Positions 1 to 7,520 are shown, numbered from the stretch's first letter. The stretch: DNA of 8,652 bases from Bacteroidota bacterium (GCA_021413595.1 JAIOQD010000333.1:1-8652), one strand, 5' to 3'. The notes: generated from the letters alone by a model not told the origin. A program made the numbers and translations.

Positions 1-1636
1 TTAAGGCATTGATCAAACGCATATTATCACGTTGATGCAAGCCAATACTGGGTTCATCAAGTATATACAAAACACCAACCAATTGTGATCCTATTTGAGT
101 TGCCAGGCGAATCCGTTGAGCCTCTCCCCCTGAAAGACTTCTTGAACTGCGGTTAAGTGAAAGGTAATCCAAACCAACATCAAGTAAAAATAAAATACGA
201 GTACGAATTTCCTTCAATACTTCTTTTGCAATAATATTTTGCTTGGAACTCAAACGCTTTTCAATATCCTTGAACCAATCATTCAGCTCTATAATTCCCA
301 TTTCCGATAACTCCGAAATGTTTTTGGAATCGACTTTAAAATGCAAGGATTCTTTCTTCAAGCGGGTTCCATTGCATTTAGGACAAGGTACTTTATTCAT
401 AAAACCCTGCACCCATTTTTCGGTAGAAGGGGAGCTTTGCTCATCATTTTGTTTAGCAATAAAATTAGCAATGCCTTCAAATGCAATACTATAGCTTGTT
501 GCCGAACTATCAGGATATTGTTTCATCTTAAATATCTCATCTGAGCCAAATAGGATAGTATTGATGGCCTCATCAGAAATATCTTGGAGGGGGGTATCTA
601 AAGTAAATCCATATTTATCACCAATAGCTTCTAATTGCTTGAAGATCCAAGTGGTTTTATAAGGTCCAATAGGAGTAATTGCGCCCTTTCTAATAGTTGA
701 TTTTTTATCGGGAATAATTTTATTAATATCAATTTCTGAAACAACTCCTAAACCATTGCATTTAGGACAGGCGCCATAAGGGGAATTGAATGAAAATAAA
801 TTGGGTTGTGGCTCATCGTATGAAATACCTGAAGTGGGGCACATTAAATGACGGCTAAAAAATTCAACCTTGCCATATTCCTCTTCAAAACTGCCCATTG
901 TAAAAGGCTGAACCATTATGATCCCTTTACCTTGTTTCATTGCCAATTGCAATGATTCTGAAATTCGTTGACGTGATTCATTATTTACCTCTAACCTGTC
1001 AATTACAATTTCTATATCATGTACTTTATAACGATCCAATTCAATACGTTTAGTTAATTCCTTTACCTCGCCATCTATCCTGACACGTAAATAGCCCCAT
1101 TTTTTTATTTGTTCAAAAAGTTCACGATAATGCCCTTTCCGGCCTTTAATAAGGGGGGCAAGCATTAAAATTTTCTTGCCTGTGAATTTTTCAAAAATGA
1201 GATTCAAGATCTGGTCATCCGAATAACGAACCATTTTTTCACCTGTTACGTACGAATGTGCTTCAGATGCACGGGCAAAAAGTAAACGTAAAAAATCATA
1301 GATCTCTGTAATTGTGCCAACGGTTGATCGAGGATTTTTATTTACCGTTTTTTGTTCAATGGAAATTACCGGACTCAAACCTGTAATTTTATCTACATCC
1401 GGGCGTTCCATATTACCCAAAAATTGCCTGGCATAAGCCGAAAAGCTTTCAATATAACGTCTTTGGCCTTCAGCATAAATGGTATCAAAGGCAAGTGATG
1501 ATTTACCACTACCGCTTAATCCAGTAATAACCACCAGTTGGTTACGAGGAATAGTGACATCAATATTTTTAAGGTTGTGTACACGTGCCCCTATAACTTC
1601 GAGGTAATCACTTTGACTTACTATATCTGTGGGCAT
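1..1636 (-). CDS. uvrA: Excinuclease ABC subunit A, N-terminal 545 codons (cut by left edge)
   Basis: This is the damage-recognition ATPase of nucleotide excision repair; it works as a dimer with UvrB in the cytoplasm. I translated it by hand from the ATG at 1636 (protein start MPTDIVSQ) and it stays open to the window edge. Visible landmarks are Walker A GLSGSGKS at residues 39-46, the [16 protein letters not shown] block typical of UvrA, the cysteine pair CPKC at 290-293, a second CPKCNGTRL block, the ABC signature LSGGE at 501-505, and Walker [11 protein letters not shown] at about 525-534. The family is usually about 930-950 residues, so roughly the C-terminal 40% lies outside. The first half of the N-terminal zinc site reads CPTS (266-269) instead of CxxC. 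I recall this as common in Bacteroidota, but that is unchecked. The gene starts 63 bases after the end of the frameshifted gene upstream, and I saw no clear promoter box in that gap. The identification is firm. Confidence 0.97.
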   Translation of the reverse strand, partial: MPTDIVSQSDYLEVIGARVHNLKNIDVTIPRNQLVVITGLSGSGKSSLAFDTIYAEGQRRYIESFSAYARQFLGNMERPDVDKITGLSPVISIEQKTVNKNPRSTVGTITEIYDFLRLLFARASEAHSYVTGEKMVRYSDDQILNLIFEKFTGKKILMLAPLIKGRKGHYRELFEQIKKWGYLRVRIDGEVKELTKRIELDRYKVHDIEIVIDRLEVNNESRQRISESLQLAMKQGKGIIMVQPFTMGSFEEEYGKVEFFSRHLMCPTSGISYDEPQPNLFSFNSPYGACPKCNGLGVVSEIDINKIIPDKKSTIRKGAITPIGPYKTTWIFKQLEAIGDKYGFTLDTPLQDISDEAINTILFGSDEIFKMKQYPDSSATSYSIAFEGIANFIAKQNDEQSSPSTEKWVQGFMNKVPCPKCNGTRLKKESLHFKVDSKNISELSEMGIIELNDWFKDIEKRLSSKQNIIAKEVLKEIRTRILFLLDVGLDYLSLNRSSRSLSGGEAQRIRLATQIGSQLVGVLYILDEPSIGLHQRDNMRLINAL

Positions 1637-1686
1637 TATAAAAATTAAGAATCGTAAATTTTAAAAATAAAAAATAAAAAACAAAT

Positions 1687-1705
1687 AGATAATATCGTAT
1701 TATCT
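1687..1705 (-). terminator. Possible weak intrinsic terminator after the frameshifted secreted-protein gene
   Basis: An 8-bp perfect inverted repeat (AGATAATA / TATTATCT, 3-nt loop) overlaps the stop codon at 1700-1702. Read leftward it is followed by a T-rich run (about 1686-1665). The layout is that of an intrinsic terminator, but the stem is almost all A-T, so it would be weak. It could also be chance in A+T-rich DNA. Confidence 0.35.
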
Positions 1706-2162
1706 GATCGTAGGGTTTAAATTGTTTTCCATCCCCCATTGTGTTAATGGAGATAGAAATAATGAACTGGCAGAATTTATGTTATTAGAATTGTAGTTAT
1801 AATTACCAGTCCCGGAGTTTATAAAATAATTGTTATTCCCTTGCGAAACAGTTGCTTTAAAACCAATTGAACTTCTTTCAGAAATTTTATAATCAATACC
1901 TAAGGTTGCGGCCTTAAAATTATTTTGTTTTGTACTTACATCATTTGCATCAACCATCACAGAACCTGACATAATTAATTTTGGATTTAATTGATAATCA
2001 CCTCCAACAAAAATGAGATTTCCTGAAATTGATCTGTTTCCCGAATTTAAAACAGATTCTTTGGAATTTAATTGCGCAAAATTATTTCCGGTCAATAGCA
2101 GTTTGAGCAAGAATTACTGACGAACAATACAAAAACAAAATTTGAGTTATTAACTTTTTCAT
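1700..2162 (-). pseudogene. Small secreted beta-strand-rich protein, apparently frameshifted
   Basis: From the ATG at 2162 the reading frame gives a clear signal peptide (MKKLITQILFLYCSSVILAQ, a typical cleavage context for this phylum). It then continues TAIDRK and stops at 2084-2082. The rest of the protein lies in the next frame, open from 2113 to the stop at 1700-1702. That frame cannot begin earlier because TAA lies at 2116-2114. A single extra base between 2113 and 2084, for example in the AAA at 2087-2085, would explain it. Removing one A there joins the signal peptide to NNFAQLNSKESV. The body shows about four alternating strands in two hairpins (around DYQLNPKLIMSG and IDYKISERSSIGF) and an N/S/G-rich loop, like part of an outer-membrane barrel. 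Four strands are too few for a monomeric barrel. The family is not recognised. It could be a decaying gene, a sequencing error, or a body starting at the TTG at 2110, which would lack a proper export signal. Confidence 0.6.
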
Positions 2163-2180
2163 TCTTAATAAATAGTTTTT

Positions 2181-2188
2181 CAAAGTTA
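2181..2188 (-). promoter_or_regulatory. Bacteroidota-type -7 promoter box TAACTTTG
   Basis: The leftward strand reads TAACTTTG, an exact match to the TAnnTTTG box used by the primary sigma factor in this phylum. It lies 18 bases before the ATG at 2162. No clean TTG is seen at the expected -33 spacing. It supports 2162 as the true start of the frameshifted secreted gene, in preference to the TTG at 2110. Confidence 0.5.
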
Positions 2189-2333
2189 AGCAAAAATCAA
2201 TTAAAGAAATACTTTTGTATTTACTTTAAAAAGGTTATATTATCTGAATGCTTAATTATTATAATATTTTTTGATAAATAGGTTTTCATTAAAAATTAAC
2301 ACTGTAAAAATTAGATTCCAAAATCCATAGAAA

Positions 2334-2582
2334 ATGAAATTATTCATCAAAAACATCGAAAAAGATATAAACGAAATGCAATTAGAAAAACTTTTTGTGC
2401 AATTCGGAGAAGTTTTATCTACTAAAATAGTGTATGATACTATTACATGGGAATCAAAAGGTTTTGGTTTTCTTGAAATGGCTAAAAAAGAAGATGGACA
2501 AAAAGCTATTGAAGCCTTAAACGGAAAATTAGTAAAAGGGCTTGAGTTAATAGTACAAGAGGCTGAGGAAAGACGAAGATAA
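2334..2582 (+). CDS. Short RRM-domain RNA-binding protein
   Basis: This 82-residue protein is essentially one RNA recognition motif (beta-alpha-beta-beta-alpha-beta fold) that binds single-stranded RNA in the cytoplasm. RNP2 is LFIKNI at residues 3-8 and RNP1 is KGFGFLEM at 42-49. The three usual RNA-stacking aromatics are present as F4, F44 and F46. The segment before RNP1 (YDTITWESKGF) keeps the spacing of the usual D-x-x-T-G-x-S-K-G-F pattern. It ends in a short charged tail, EAEERRR, without the glycine-rich tail seen in many bacterial and eukaryotic RRM proteins. Stand-alone RRM proteins are known in Bacteroidota and cyanobacteria, where they have been linked to post-transcriptional control. 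The ATG follows an A-rich tract. The gene is divergent from the secreted gene on its left, and no exact promoter box is seen in the 171-base gap. RNA targets cannot be inferred. Confidence 0.93.
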   Translation: MKLFIKNIEKDINEMQLEKLFVQFGEVLSTKIVYDTITWESKGFGFLEMAKKEDGQKAIEALNGKLVKGLELIVQEAEERRR

Positions 2583-2752
2583 AACATCTCCTCTTTTTCT
2601 ATATCAACTGCAGCGTACAACCTTCCGAGTTGTTTGTTTAATGGATTAGTAATAAATTGTTAGCCATTATTTTTTGCTCGTGACCTAAGAATGTATTATG
2701 GTTTGTTGAATTGGCTTAGCCTAAAATACTATGTTAAAATTGTTAATTGAAA

Positions 2753-3964
2753 ATGTATTATATGTATCAAATTTTTTATTTTAAAATCCCTTACCATTTT
2801 TATATTGTTTTATCTATATTTTTATTTTCCTGCGTAGAAAATCAGCCGGTTTCAAAAAACGTAACCACAACTAAGATCAACCAGGATAGTATTAATAAAA
2901 TTTTAAAAAATATTCAAGCCTCTGAAAAATCGAAACAATTAAATGCTCTTTTCGAAAAAAAGGTAAAAACAGTAGGCTTTAATGGTTGTATTTTAATTGC
3001 TCAAAAAGGGCAAATTATTTATAAGAATGTGTTTGGTTATTCGAATTTAAAAACAAAAGATTCTCTAAAGATCAATTCAGCCTTTCAATTAGCATCGACA
3101 TCAAAAACATTAACAGCAGCGGCAATTTTGCTTCTGAAAGAGCAGGGGAAACTAAAATTGACTGATAATGTTCAGCAATTTTTTCCAAACTTTCCTTACC
3201 TCAACATTACGGTGCAAACGCTCCTTACCCATCGTTCGGGCTTAAGCAATTATATTTACTTTGGTGAACCTTATTGTGATGCTAACAACTGTTATAATGG
3301 AAAAACATTTGATAATAATTCAGTGATTCAAATAATGATGACTACTAGACCTGAACTTTATGCATCTCCTAACAAAAAATTTGAATACTGTAACACTAAT
3401 TACGCATTGCTTGCCTCAATTGTAGAAAAAGTTTCTGGGCTTAGTTTTGCTGATTTTATGGCTCAAAATATTTTTAAACCTTTAGAAATGAATAATACCT
3501 GGGTTCATAATCCTAAAAATGATTCGATTTTTAAGAATAAAACTATTGGTCATAATGCCTCAGGATATATTGAAAAGGAAACTTATGCTGACGATGTGGT
3601 TGGGGACAAAGGAATCTATTCAACAGTGGAAGATCTCTTTAAATGGGACCAGGCCTTATACACTGAAAACATTTTGAAAAAAGCAACAATAGAAGAAGCA
3701 TTTACAGGATATAGTAACGAACACAAAGGAAAGCGTAATTATGGCTATGGCTGGCGATTGATTGATGAAGGGAAAGGTAATAAAGTTGTGTACCACAATG
3801 GCTGGTGGCATGGGTATAGCACACTTTTTTATCGAAGGCTAAGCGATCAAACCACCGTTATTTTACTTTCGAATAAATACAACAGTAACATTTATCATAT
3901 TGAAGATGTTTTATCCATTCTCAATGGTGATTCCAAAGTAATAAAAATTTTCAGCAGCAAATAA
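2753..3964 (+). CDS. Serine beta-lactamase-fold lipoprotein (class C / PF00144-type hydrolase)
   Basis: This is a serine hydrolase of the beta-lactamase / penicillin-binding-protein-like superfamily, predicted to be lipid-anchored in the envelope. I prefer the ATG at 2753 (403 residues), though the frame extends to a TTG at 2747 and has another ATG at 2762. A hydrophobic N-terminus ends in the lipobox LFSC, with lipidated Cys27 counted from 2753. The catalytic motifs are all present: SxxK as STSK (115-118), YxN as YCN (212-214), and HNG (348-350) in the usual K/H-x-G place, within HNGWWHGY. The block TLLTHRSGLSNY is typical of the family. Cysteines 175 and 180 could form a small disulphide loop. 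The family includes esterases, peptidases and cell-wall enzymes as well as AmpC, so antibiotic resistance should not be assumed. It stands alone between an RNA-binding protein gene and a lipoprotein gene with its own promoter. A possible TTG-N20-TATGGTTTG promoter (2674-2705) is one base off consensus spacing. Confidence 0.92.
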   Translation: MYYMYQIFYFKIPYHFYIVLSIFLFSCVENQPVSKNVTTTKINQDSINKILKNIQASEKSKQLNALFEKKVKTVGFNGCILIAQKGQIIYKNVFGYSNLKTKDSLKINSAFQLASTSKTLTAAAILLLKEQGKLKLTDNVQQFFPNFPYLNITVQTLLTHRSGLSNYIYFGEPYCDANNCYNGKTFDNNSVIQIMMTTRPELYASPNKKFEYCNTNYALLASIVEKVSGLSFADFMAQNIFKPLEMNNTWVHNPKNDSIFKNKTIGHNASGYIEKETYADDVVGDKGIYSTVEDLFKWDQALYTENILKKATIEEAFTGYSNEHKGKRNYGYGWRLIDEGKGNKVVYHNGWWHGYSTLFYRRLSDQTTVILLSNKYNSNIYHIEDVLSILNGDSKVIKIFSSK

Positions 3965-4017
3965 CTGATTTTCAACATTAATTAAATATAATGAGGCGCA
4001 ATATTCCTTAATTAGCC

Positions 4018-4025
4018 TATCTTCG
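4018..4025 (+). promoter_or_regulatory. Probable -7 box TATCTTCG for the coiled-coil lipoprotein gene
   Basis: TATCTTCG, followed by CA, differs by one base from TAnnTTTG. It ends 20 bases before the ATG at 4046, the same spacing as the other boxes in this window. No clear -33 TTG is seen. It suggests the lipoprotein is transcribed separately from the beta-lactamase-fold gene upstream. Confidence 0.4.
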
Positions 4026-4045
4026 CAAAAAATTAAACAAACAAA

Positions 4046-4897
4046 ATGAAAAAAATATTTTATCTAATTGCATTTTTACCATTCGCATTTGGTTGCAATG
4101 GAAATAAACAAGAAGGCATATTATCCGCTGAAGACAGTTTAAAAGCCGTTTCCGGAGGCCAACAGGTTCGCATCCACGATCAGGATTCAAGTATTCAAGC
4201 TTTTATTCGTGGTTTTAATGAAATTCAGGACAATCTTGATATCATTAAGGAAAAAGAAAAAATTGTTTCCGCTGCCAGTAAAGATTCAGAATCTCGTAAA
4301 ACAAAGGAGGAGCAAATCGTTGCCGACATTCAGATGATCTATGATATCATGAATAAAAACAAACAACGTCTTTCTACTATGAGAGGAAATTTGAAAGCTT
4401 CTAATAATAAAAATGCAGAGCTTGAAAAATTCATTACTCGTTTAACAGCTGAAATTGAATCTAAAGATGCGCAAATAGCTGATTTAAAAACTCAATTGGA
4501 AAAATTGAATGTAGCAATGACCAATTTGAATGTGACCTATCAGGAAATAACTCAGGAATCGGATGTTAAAACTGAAAAATTAAACACAGCATTTTATTCA
4601 TTTGGTACTTCGAAAGAATTGATTAAAAATGGTGTATTAACCAAAGAAGGTGGGTTTATCGGACTTGGAAAAATTCAAAAGATGAAAGAAGATTTTAATA
4701 AAAATTATTTTACTCAAGTTGATATTTCTACAACAAATACAATTGTTCTTGCTGCAAAAAAAGCAAAATTAATTACAACTCATCCTTCTGCTTCATATAA
4801 AATTGAAGGTGCTGACGGTAGAGCTGAAAAACTTACTATTCTAAATTCTGAGGATTTTTGGAGCACATCAAAATACTTGGTTATTGTAGTTGAATAA
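4046..4897 (+). CDS. Coiled-coil envelope lipoprotein with conserved C-terminal domain
   Basis: This 283-residue protein has a lipoprotein signal (MKKIFYLIAFLPFAFG then Cys17), so it should be lipid-anchored. Residues after Cys17 (NGNKQEG) are not clearly acidic, so surface export by the acidic-tag route is not indicated. About residues 50-180 form long charged helices with heptad-like spacing (for example ELEKFITRLTAEIESKDAQI), consistent with a coiled coil. The C-terminal 100 residues are beta-rich and contain blocks I associate with a widespread Bacteroidota family: GVLTKEGGFIGLGK, FTQVDIS, THPSASYKIEG and FWSTSKYLVIVVE. From memory some databases name relatives Cbp1-type collagen-binding adhesins. 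I could not check this, and the function should be treated as unknown. The gene has its own promoter-like box upstream and is followed by a strong terminator, so it is probably a single transcription unit. Confidence 0.85.
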   Translation: MKKIFYLIAFLPFAFGCNGNKQEGILSAEDSLKAVSGGQQVRIHDQDSSIQAFIRGFNEIQDNLDIIKEKEKIVSAASKDSESRKTKEEQIVADIQMIYDIMNKNKQRLSTMRGNLKASNNKNAELEKFITRLTAEIESKDAQIADLKTQLEKLNVAMTNLNVTYQEITQESDVKTEKLNTAFYSFGTSKELIKNGVLTKEGGFIGLGKIQKMKEDFNKNYFTQVDISTTNTIVLAAKKAKLITTHPSASYKIEGADGRAEKLTILNSEDFWSTSKYLVIVVE

Positions 4898-4923
4898 GAA
4901 GCAAAATTTAAAAAATGTATTTT

Positions 4924-4965
4924 AATTAAAAAGCCCCAACCGGTAAAGGTTAGGGCTTTTTAATT
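4924..4965. terminator. Strong bidirectional intrinsic terminator between convergent genes
   Basis: A perfect 13-bp inverted repeat (AATTAAAAAGCCC at 4924-4936, GGGCTTTTTAATT at 4953-4965) continues inward, past one C/A mismatch, with AACC/GGTT around a six-base loop GGTAAA. The GC core with A and T runs on both sides works in both directions. It lies 27 bases after the lipoprotein stop and 88 bases beyond the end of the converging peptidase gene. Confidence 0.92.
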
Positions 4966-5052
4966 TATCACAACGTAGAGGTATTTATACGAATGCTTGT
5001 TATAAAATAGTTCAATATTGTTAAAAAGCCCAATATTAATTTACATACAAAA

Positions 5053-6291
5053 TTATTTTTTAGATTTATAATACAAAGTAGAACAATTCTCTTTTCTAAA
5101 AATAATATTTGCCTGTTCATTAATTTGTTCGGCAGTTACCGAAAGGTATTTTCCTACTTCTTTGTTTATCATATCAGCATCGCCTAATAACTCAGAAACA
5201 GCCAGGTTTGTTGCCTTATTCAAAATATCCACTTCACCAAAAACATGTGAGGCTTCCATTTTATTTTTCACCTTCATTAACTCATCCACTGAAACTAATT
5301 CTACTCTTATTTTCTGAAGTTCTTCATTAATGCCATCTTCAGCTTGTTCCATGGTTACACCTGCAGTTAATTTTCCGGAGACTACAAATAAGCCCTTATC
5401 AAAATCACTCATCACATACGCATGAATATCACTGAATATTTTTTTATCTTTGATTAAGCTGTTGTGTAAACGTGATGAATTACCTTGCGACAATACATCC
5501 GAAATTAAATCAACCGCATAATATTCTTTATCATATCTCGAGCACATGTGATATGCTTTATAAATAGCATCAACAGGCACATCCCTTTCTACGGTTAAAC
5601 TACGCGCTTCTGTTTGTTCCGGTTCCTGGGGCAAATTTCGTTTATTATCAGCCCCCTTTGCAATGGGGCCAAACCATTTTTCGGATAATTGTTTTACATC
5701 TTCAACTTCTACATTACCGGCAACAACCATTATTGCATTATTCGGACAATAAAAAGTATTGAAAAACTTTTTCACATCTTCAATCTTTACATTTTCGATA
5801 TGAGAAATTTCTTTACCTATTGTATCCCATAAATAGGGATGAACTTTATAGGCCATAGGCCTTAATAATAACCATACATCCCCATAAGGCTGATTCAGAT
5901 AACGTTGTTTAAATTCTTCAATTACTACATTGCGCTGCACTTCTAAACTTTTTTCAGAAAAGGCCAGACTCAGCATTCTATCTGATTCTAACCAAAAACC
6001 TGTTTCTAAATTGTCGGAAGGAAGCGATAAGTGGTAATTAGTTATGTCGTTTGTAGTAAAGGCATTGTTTTCTCCTCCTACACGTTGTAATGGTTCATCG
6101 TAATTCGGAATATTAACCGACCCGCCAAACATTAAATGTTCAAAGAGATGAGCAAAACCGGTTTGATTTGAATTTTCATCACGGGAACCCACATTATATA
6201 AAATATTTATGCAAGCCAAAGGTGTTGATTTATCTTGGTGGACAATGACCTTTAAACCATTCGCTAACTCAAATTTTTCAAATTTTATCAT
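5053..6291 (-). CDS. M16-family zinc metallopeptidase (processing-peptidase type)
   Basis: A 412-residue M16 (pitrilysin/insulinase superfamily) peptidase. The inverted zinc motif HxxEH is HLFEH at residues 48-52, with the third zinc ligand probably Glu125 or Glu126 in VVIEEFKQR. The N-terminal lead LANGLKVIVHQDKSTP and the block YNVGSRDE...GFAHLFEHLMF are typical. A second, non-catalytic half occupies about residues 180-400, including AGNVEVEDV and the GNSSRLHNSLIKDK segment. The length fits the single-unit M16B type, which works as homodimers or as a pair with an inactive partner. No signal peptide is visible, so a cytoplasmic location is inferred. No second M16 gene adjoins it: a terminator lies downstream and an unrelated flavoprotein upstream. 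The ATG at 6291 follows an A-rich tract. The promoter is unclear; an exact TAATTTTG box lies 152 bases upstream inside a palindromic repeat. Substrate unknown. Confidence 0.95.
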   Translation of the reverse strand: MIKFEKFELANGLKVIVHQDKSTPLACINILYNVGSRDENSNQTGFAHLFEHLMFGGSVNIPNYDEPLQRVGGENNAFTTNDITNYHLSLPSDNLETGFWLESDRMLSLAFSEKSLEVQRNVVIEEFKQRYLNQPYGDVWLLLRPMAYKVHPYLWDTIGKEISHIENVKIEDVKKFFNTFYCPNNAIMVVAGNVEVEDVKQLSEKWFGPIAKGADNKRNLPQEPEQTEARSLTVERDVPVDAIYKAYHMCSRYDKEYYAVDLISDVLSQGNSSRLHNSLIKDKKIFSDIHAYVMSDFDKGLFVVSGKLTAGVTMEQAEDGINEELQKIRVELVSVDELMKVKNKMEASHVFGEVDILNKATNLAVSELLGDADMINKEVGKYLSVTAEQINEQANIIFRKENCSTLYYKSKK

Positions 6292-6317
6292 GTTTTGAAT
6301 ATCTTTTTTTATTTTTT

Positions 6318-6495
6318 CATTGCTTAGGCGTTGTAATAAAATGAAATAAACTATACATTTTGACTTGTTCTTTTGCCATTTTTCTACGTTGCAAAAACTT
6401 TAAATAGCTAAGGCTATTGCAGTTTTCGCGCCTTGAAAAAGAACAAAATTACTGCGTCAATTCTGTCCACTTTATTTCATTACAAAGCCTTAATG
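6318..6495. repeat. Imperfect palindrome of about 178 bp, MITE-like intergenic element
   Basis: The left half and the reverse complement of the right half share several blocks in the same order. These are CATTgCTTAGGCgTTGTAAT versus CATTAAGGCtTTGTAAT at the ends, a perfect ATGAAATAAA (left 6341-6350, right 6471-6480), a perfect TTGTTCTTTT (left 6366-6375, right about 6436-6445), GCaAAAACT versus GCgAAAACT, and a terminal stem AATAGC/GCTATT around the loop TAAG (6409-6412). Gaps of a few bases separate the blocks. A fold this long is far beyond chance. It fills most of the gap between the peptidase and flavoprotein genes and has no coding content. It is either a non-autonomous mobile repeat or a large structured leader of the peptidase transcript. 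Confidence 0.65.
6444..6451 (-). promoter_or_regulatory. Exact TAATTTTG -7 box inside the palindrome, facing the M16 gene
   Basis: The leftward strand reads TAATTTTG, matching TAnnTTTG exactly. It lies in the right arm of the palindromic element, 152 bases before the peptidase ATG. No TTG is seen at -33 spacing. If used, the transcript leader would include the centre and the whole left arm of the palindrome. A match this short can arise by chance in A+T-rich DNA. Confidence 0.3.
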
Positions 6496-6544
6496 TACAA
6501 TTATTTCTGGCGCAGTTCCTTTTTTCTTACAAACTACATACCCG

Positions 6545-7492
6545 TTACCATACAGTATTGACTAATAATTCTTTCGCTTGTTTATATTCTGCCACAATTT
6601 TATCAATAATTTCTTTCGCAGGCATTATTTCATGGATCAAAGCAGCCACTTGGCCAATTTCCAATTCACCTTCATCCAAATCCCCTTCAAACATTCCTAT
6701 TTTTGCACGACCGCGACCAAGCAACGTTATTAATTCTTCAGGTGAAGCACATTTATTCTCAGCTTCCTGAACAGCCTCATAAAATTTATTTTTCAACAAA
6801 CGAACCGGTGTCAGTTGTTTCATCATCAGCTTAGTATCACCTTCATTAGAAGCTATTACCATATTCTTAAAATTAATATTTGCCGATGCTTCATTGGAAG
6901 CAACGAAACGGCTGCCAATTTGAACACCGTCAGCCCCAAGTGCCATAGCAGCAAGCATTGCACTTCCTGTAGCAATTCCACCAGCTGCGATAACAGGTAT
7001 TTTAACCGTTTGTTTTACTAATGGGATCAAACAAAGTGTAGTGGTTTCTTCACGTCCATTATGTCCGCCCGCCTCAAAACCTTCAGCAACAATTGCATCC
7101 ACACCAGCCTCTTCAGCCTTTTTCGCAAACTTGGCATTGGAAACAACGTGAACAACAATAATTCCATGATCCTTTAATTTTTGTGTCCAGATTTTAGGAT
7201 TTCCTGCTGACACAAAAACAACTTTCACCCCTTCCGAAATAATAATATCAATATGTTTATCAATGTCAGGATAAAGCATGGGAACATTCACTCCAAAAGG
7301 TTTATCGGTTGCTCTTTTACATTTTTGAATATGTGCCTTCAATACATCGGGGTACATGCTACCACTTCCAATCACACCCAAACCACCAGCGTTACTGACT
7401 GCCGATGCTAATTCCCAACCACTGCACCATATCATTCCAGCCTGTATAACAGGATACTGAATATTAAAAAGTTGTGTAATTCTATTGTCCAT
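6545..7492 (-). CDS. Nitronate monooxygenase / FabK-like FMN flavoprotein
   Basis: A 315-residue TIM-barrel flavoprotein of the nitronate monooxygenase (2-nitropropane dioxygenase) family. These enzymes use FMN to oxidise toxic alkyl nitronates; the close relative FabK is an NADH-dependent enoyl-ACP reductase of fatty acid synthesis. The N-terminus carries YPVIQAGMIW at 13-22, then the glycine-rich SNAGGLGVIG at 33-42 and PFGVNVP at 65-71. The catalytic-type histidine is in EAGGHNG (His144). Phosphate and FMN binding residues are in AAGGIATG (169-176) and GADGVQIGSRF (186-196). The length is right for both subfamilies. Since Bacteroidota usually carry FabI-type reductases I favour the monooxygenase, but sequence alone does not settle this. 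The ATG at 7492 has a promoter-like box 28 bases upstream. No terminator is seen before the palindromic element downstream. Confidence 0.9.
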   Translation of the reverse strand: MDNRITQLFNIQYPVIQAGMIWCSGWELASAVSNAGGLGVIGSGSMYPDVLKAHIQKCKRATDKPFGVNVPMLYPDIDKHIDIIISEGVKVVFVSAGNPKIWTQKLKDHGIIVVHVVSNAKFAKKAEEAGVDAIVAEGFEAGGHNGREETTTLCLIPLVKQTVKIPVIAAGGIATGSAMLAAMALGADGVQIGSRFVASNEASANINFKNMVIASNEGDTKLMMKQLTPVRLLKNKFYEAVQEAENKCASPEELITLLGRGRAKIGMFEGDLDEGELEIGQVAALIHEIMPAKEIIDKIVAEYKQAKELLVNTVW

Positions 7493-7520
7493 TATATTAA
7501 TTTTTGTTGGTATTGATTTA

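Noticed and set aside
243..544. Two overlapping plus-strand open frames of 83 and 67 codons
   Set aside because: Both are antisense to uvrA, whose protein frame is continuous and conserved through this stretch.
1700..2110. A 136-residue protein starting at the TTG at 2110
   Set aside because: The TTG start would lack a proper export signal, while an ATG with a full signal peptide and promoter box lies 52 bases upstream in the neighbouring frame. I treat the two as one frameshifted gene.
2265..2273. TATTTTTTG before the RRM gene as a promoter box
   Set aside because: It has one base too many between TA and TTTG and lies in a homopolymer-rich stretch; not distinguishable from chance.
2565..2598. 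GAGG...AGAT / ATCTCCTC followed by TTTTT as a terminator of the RRM gene
   Set aside because: The stem is split by an eight-base bulge and each part is only four pairs, so it is not convincing.
2252..2620. Open frame of 122 codons on the minus strand
   Set aside because: It is antisense to the RRM gene, which has clear family motifs; its composition is that of a shadow frame.
2753..3964. Antibiotic-resistance beta-lactamase
   Set aside because: The motifs define the broad PF00144-type family, which includes many esterases and peptidases; nothing here shows beta-lactam hydrolysis.
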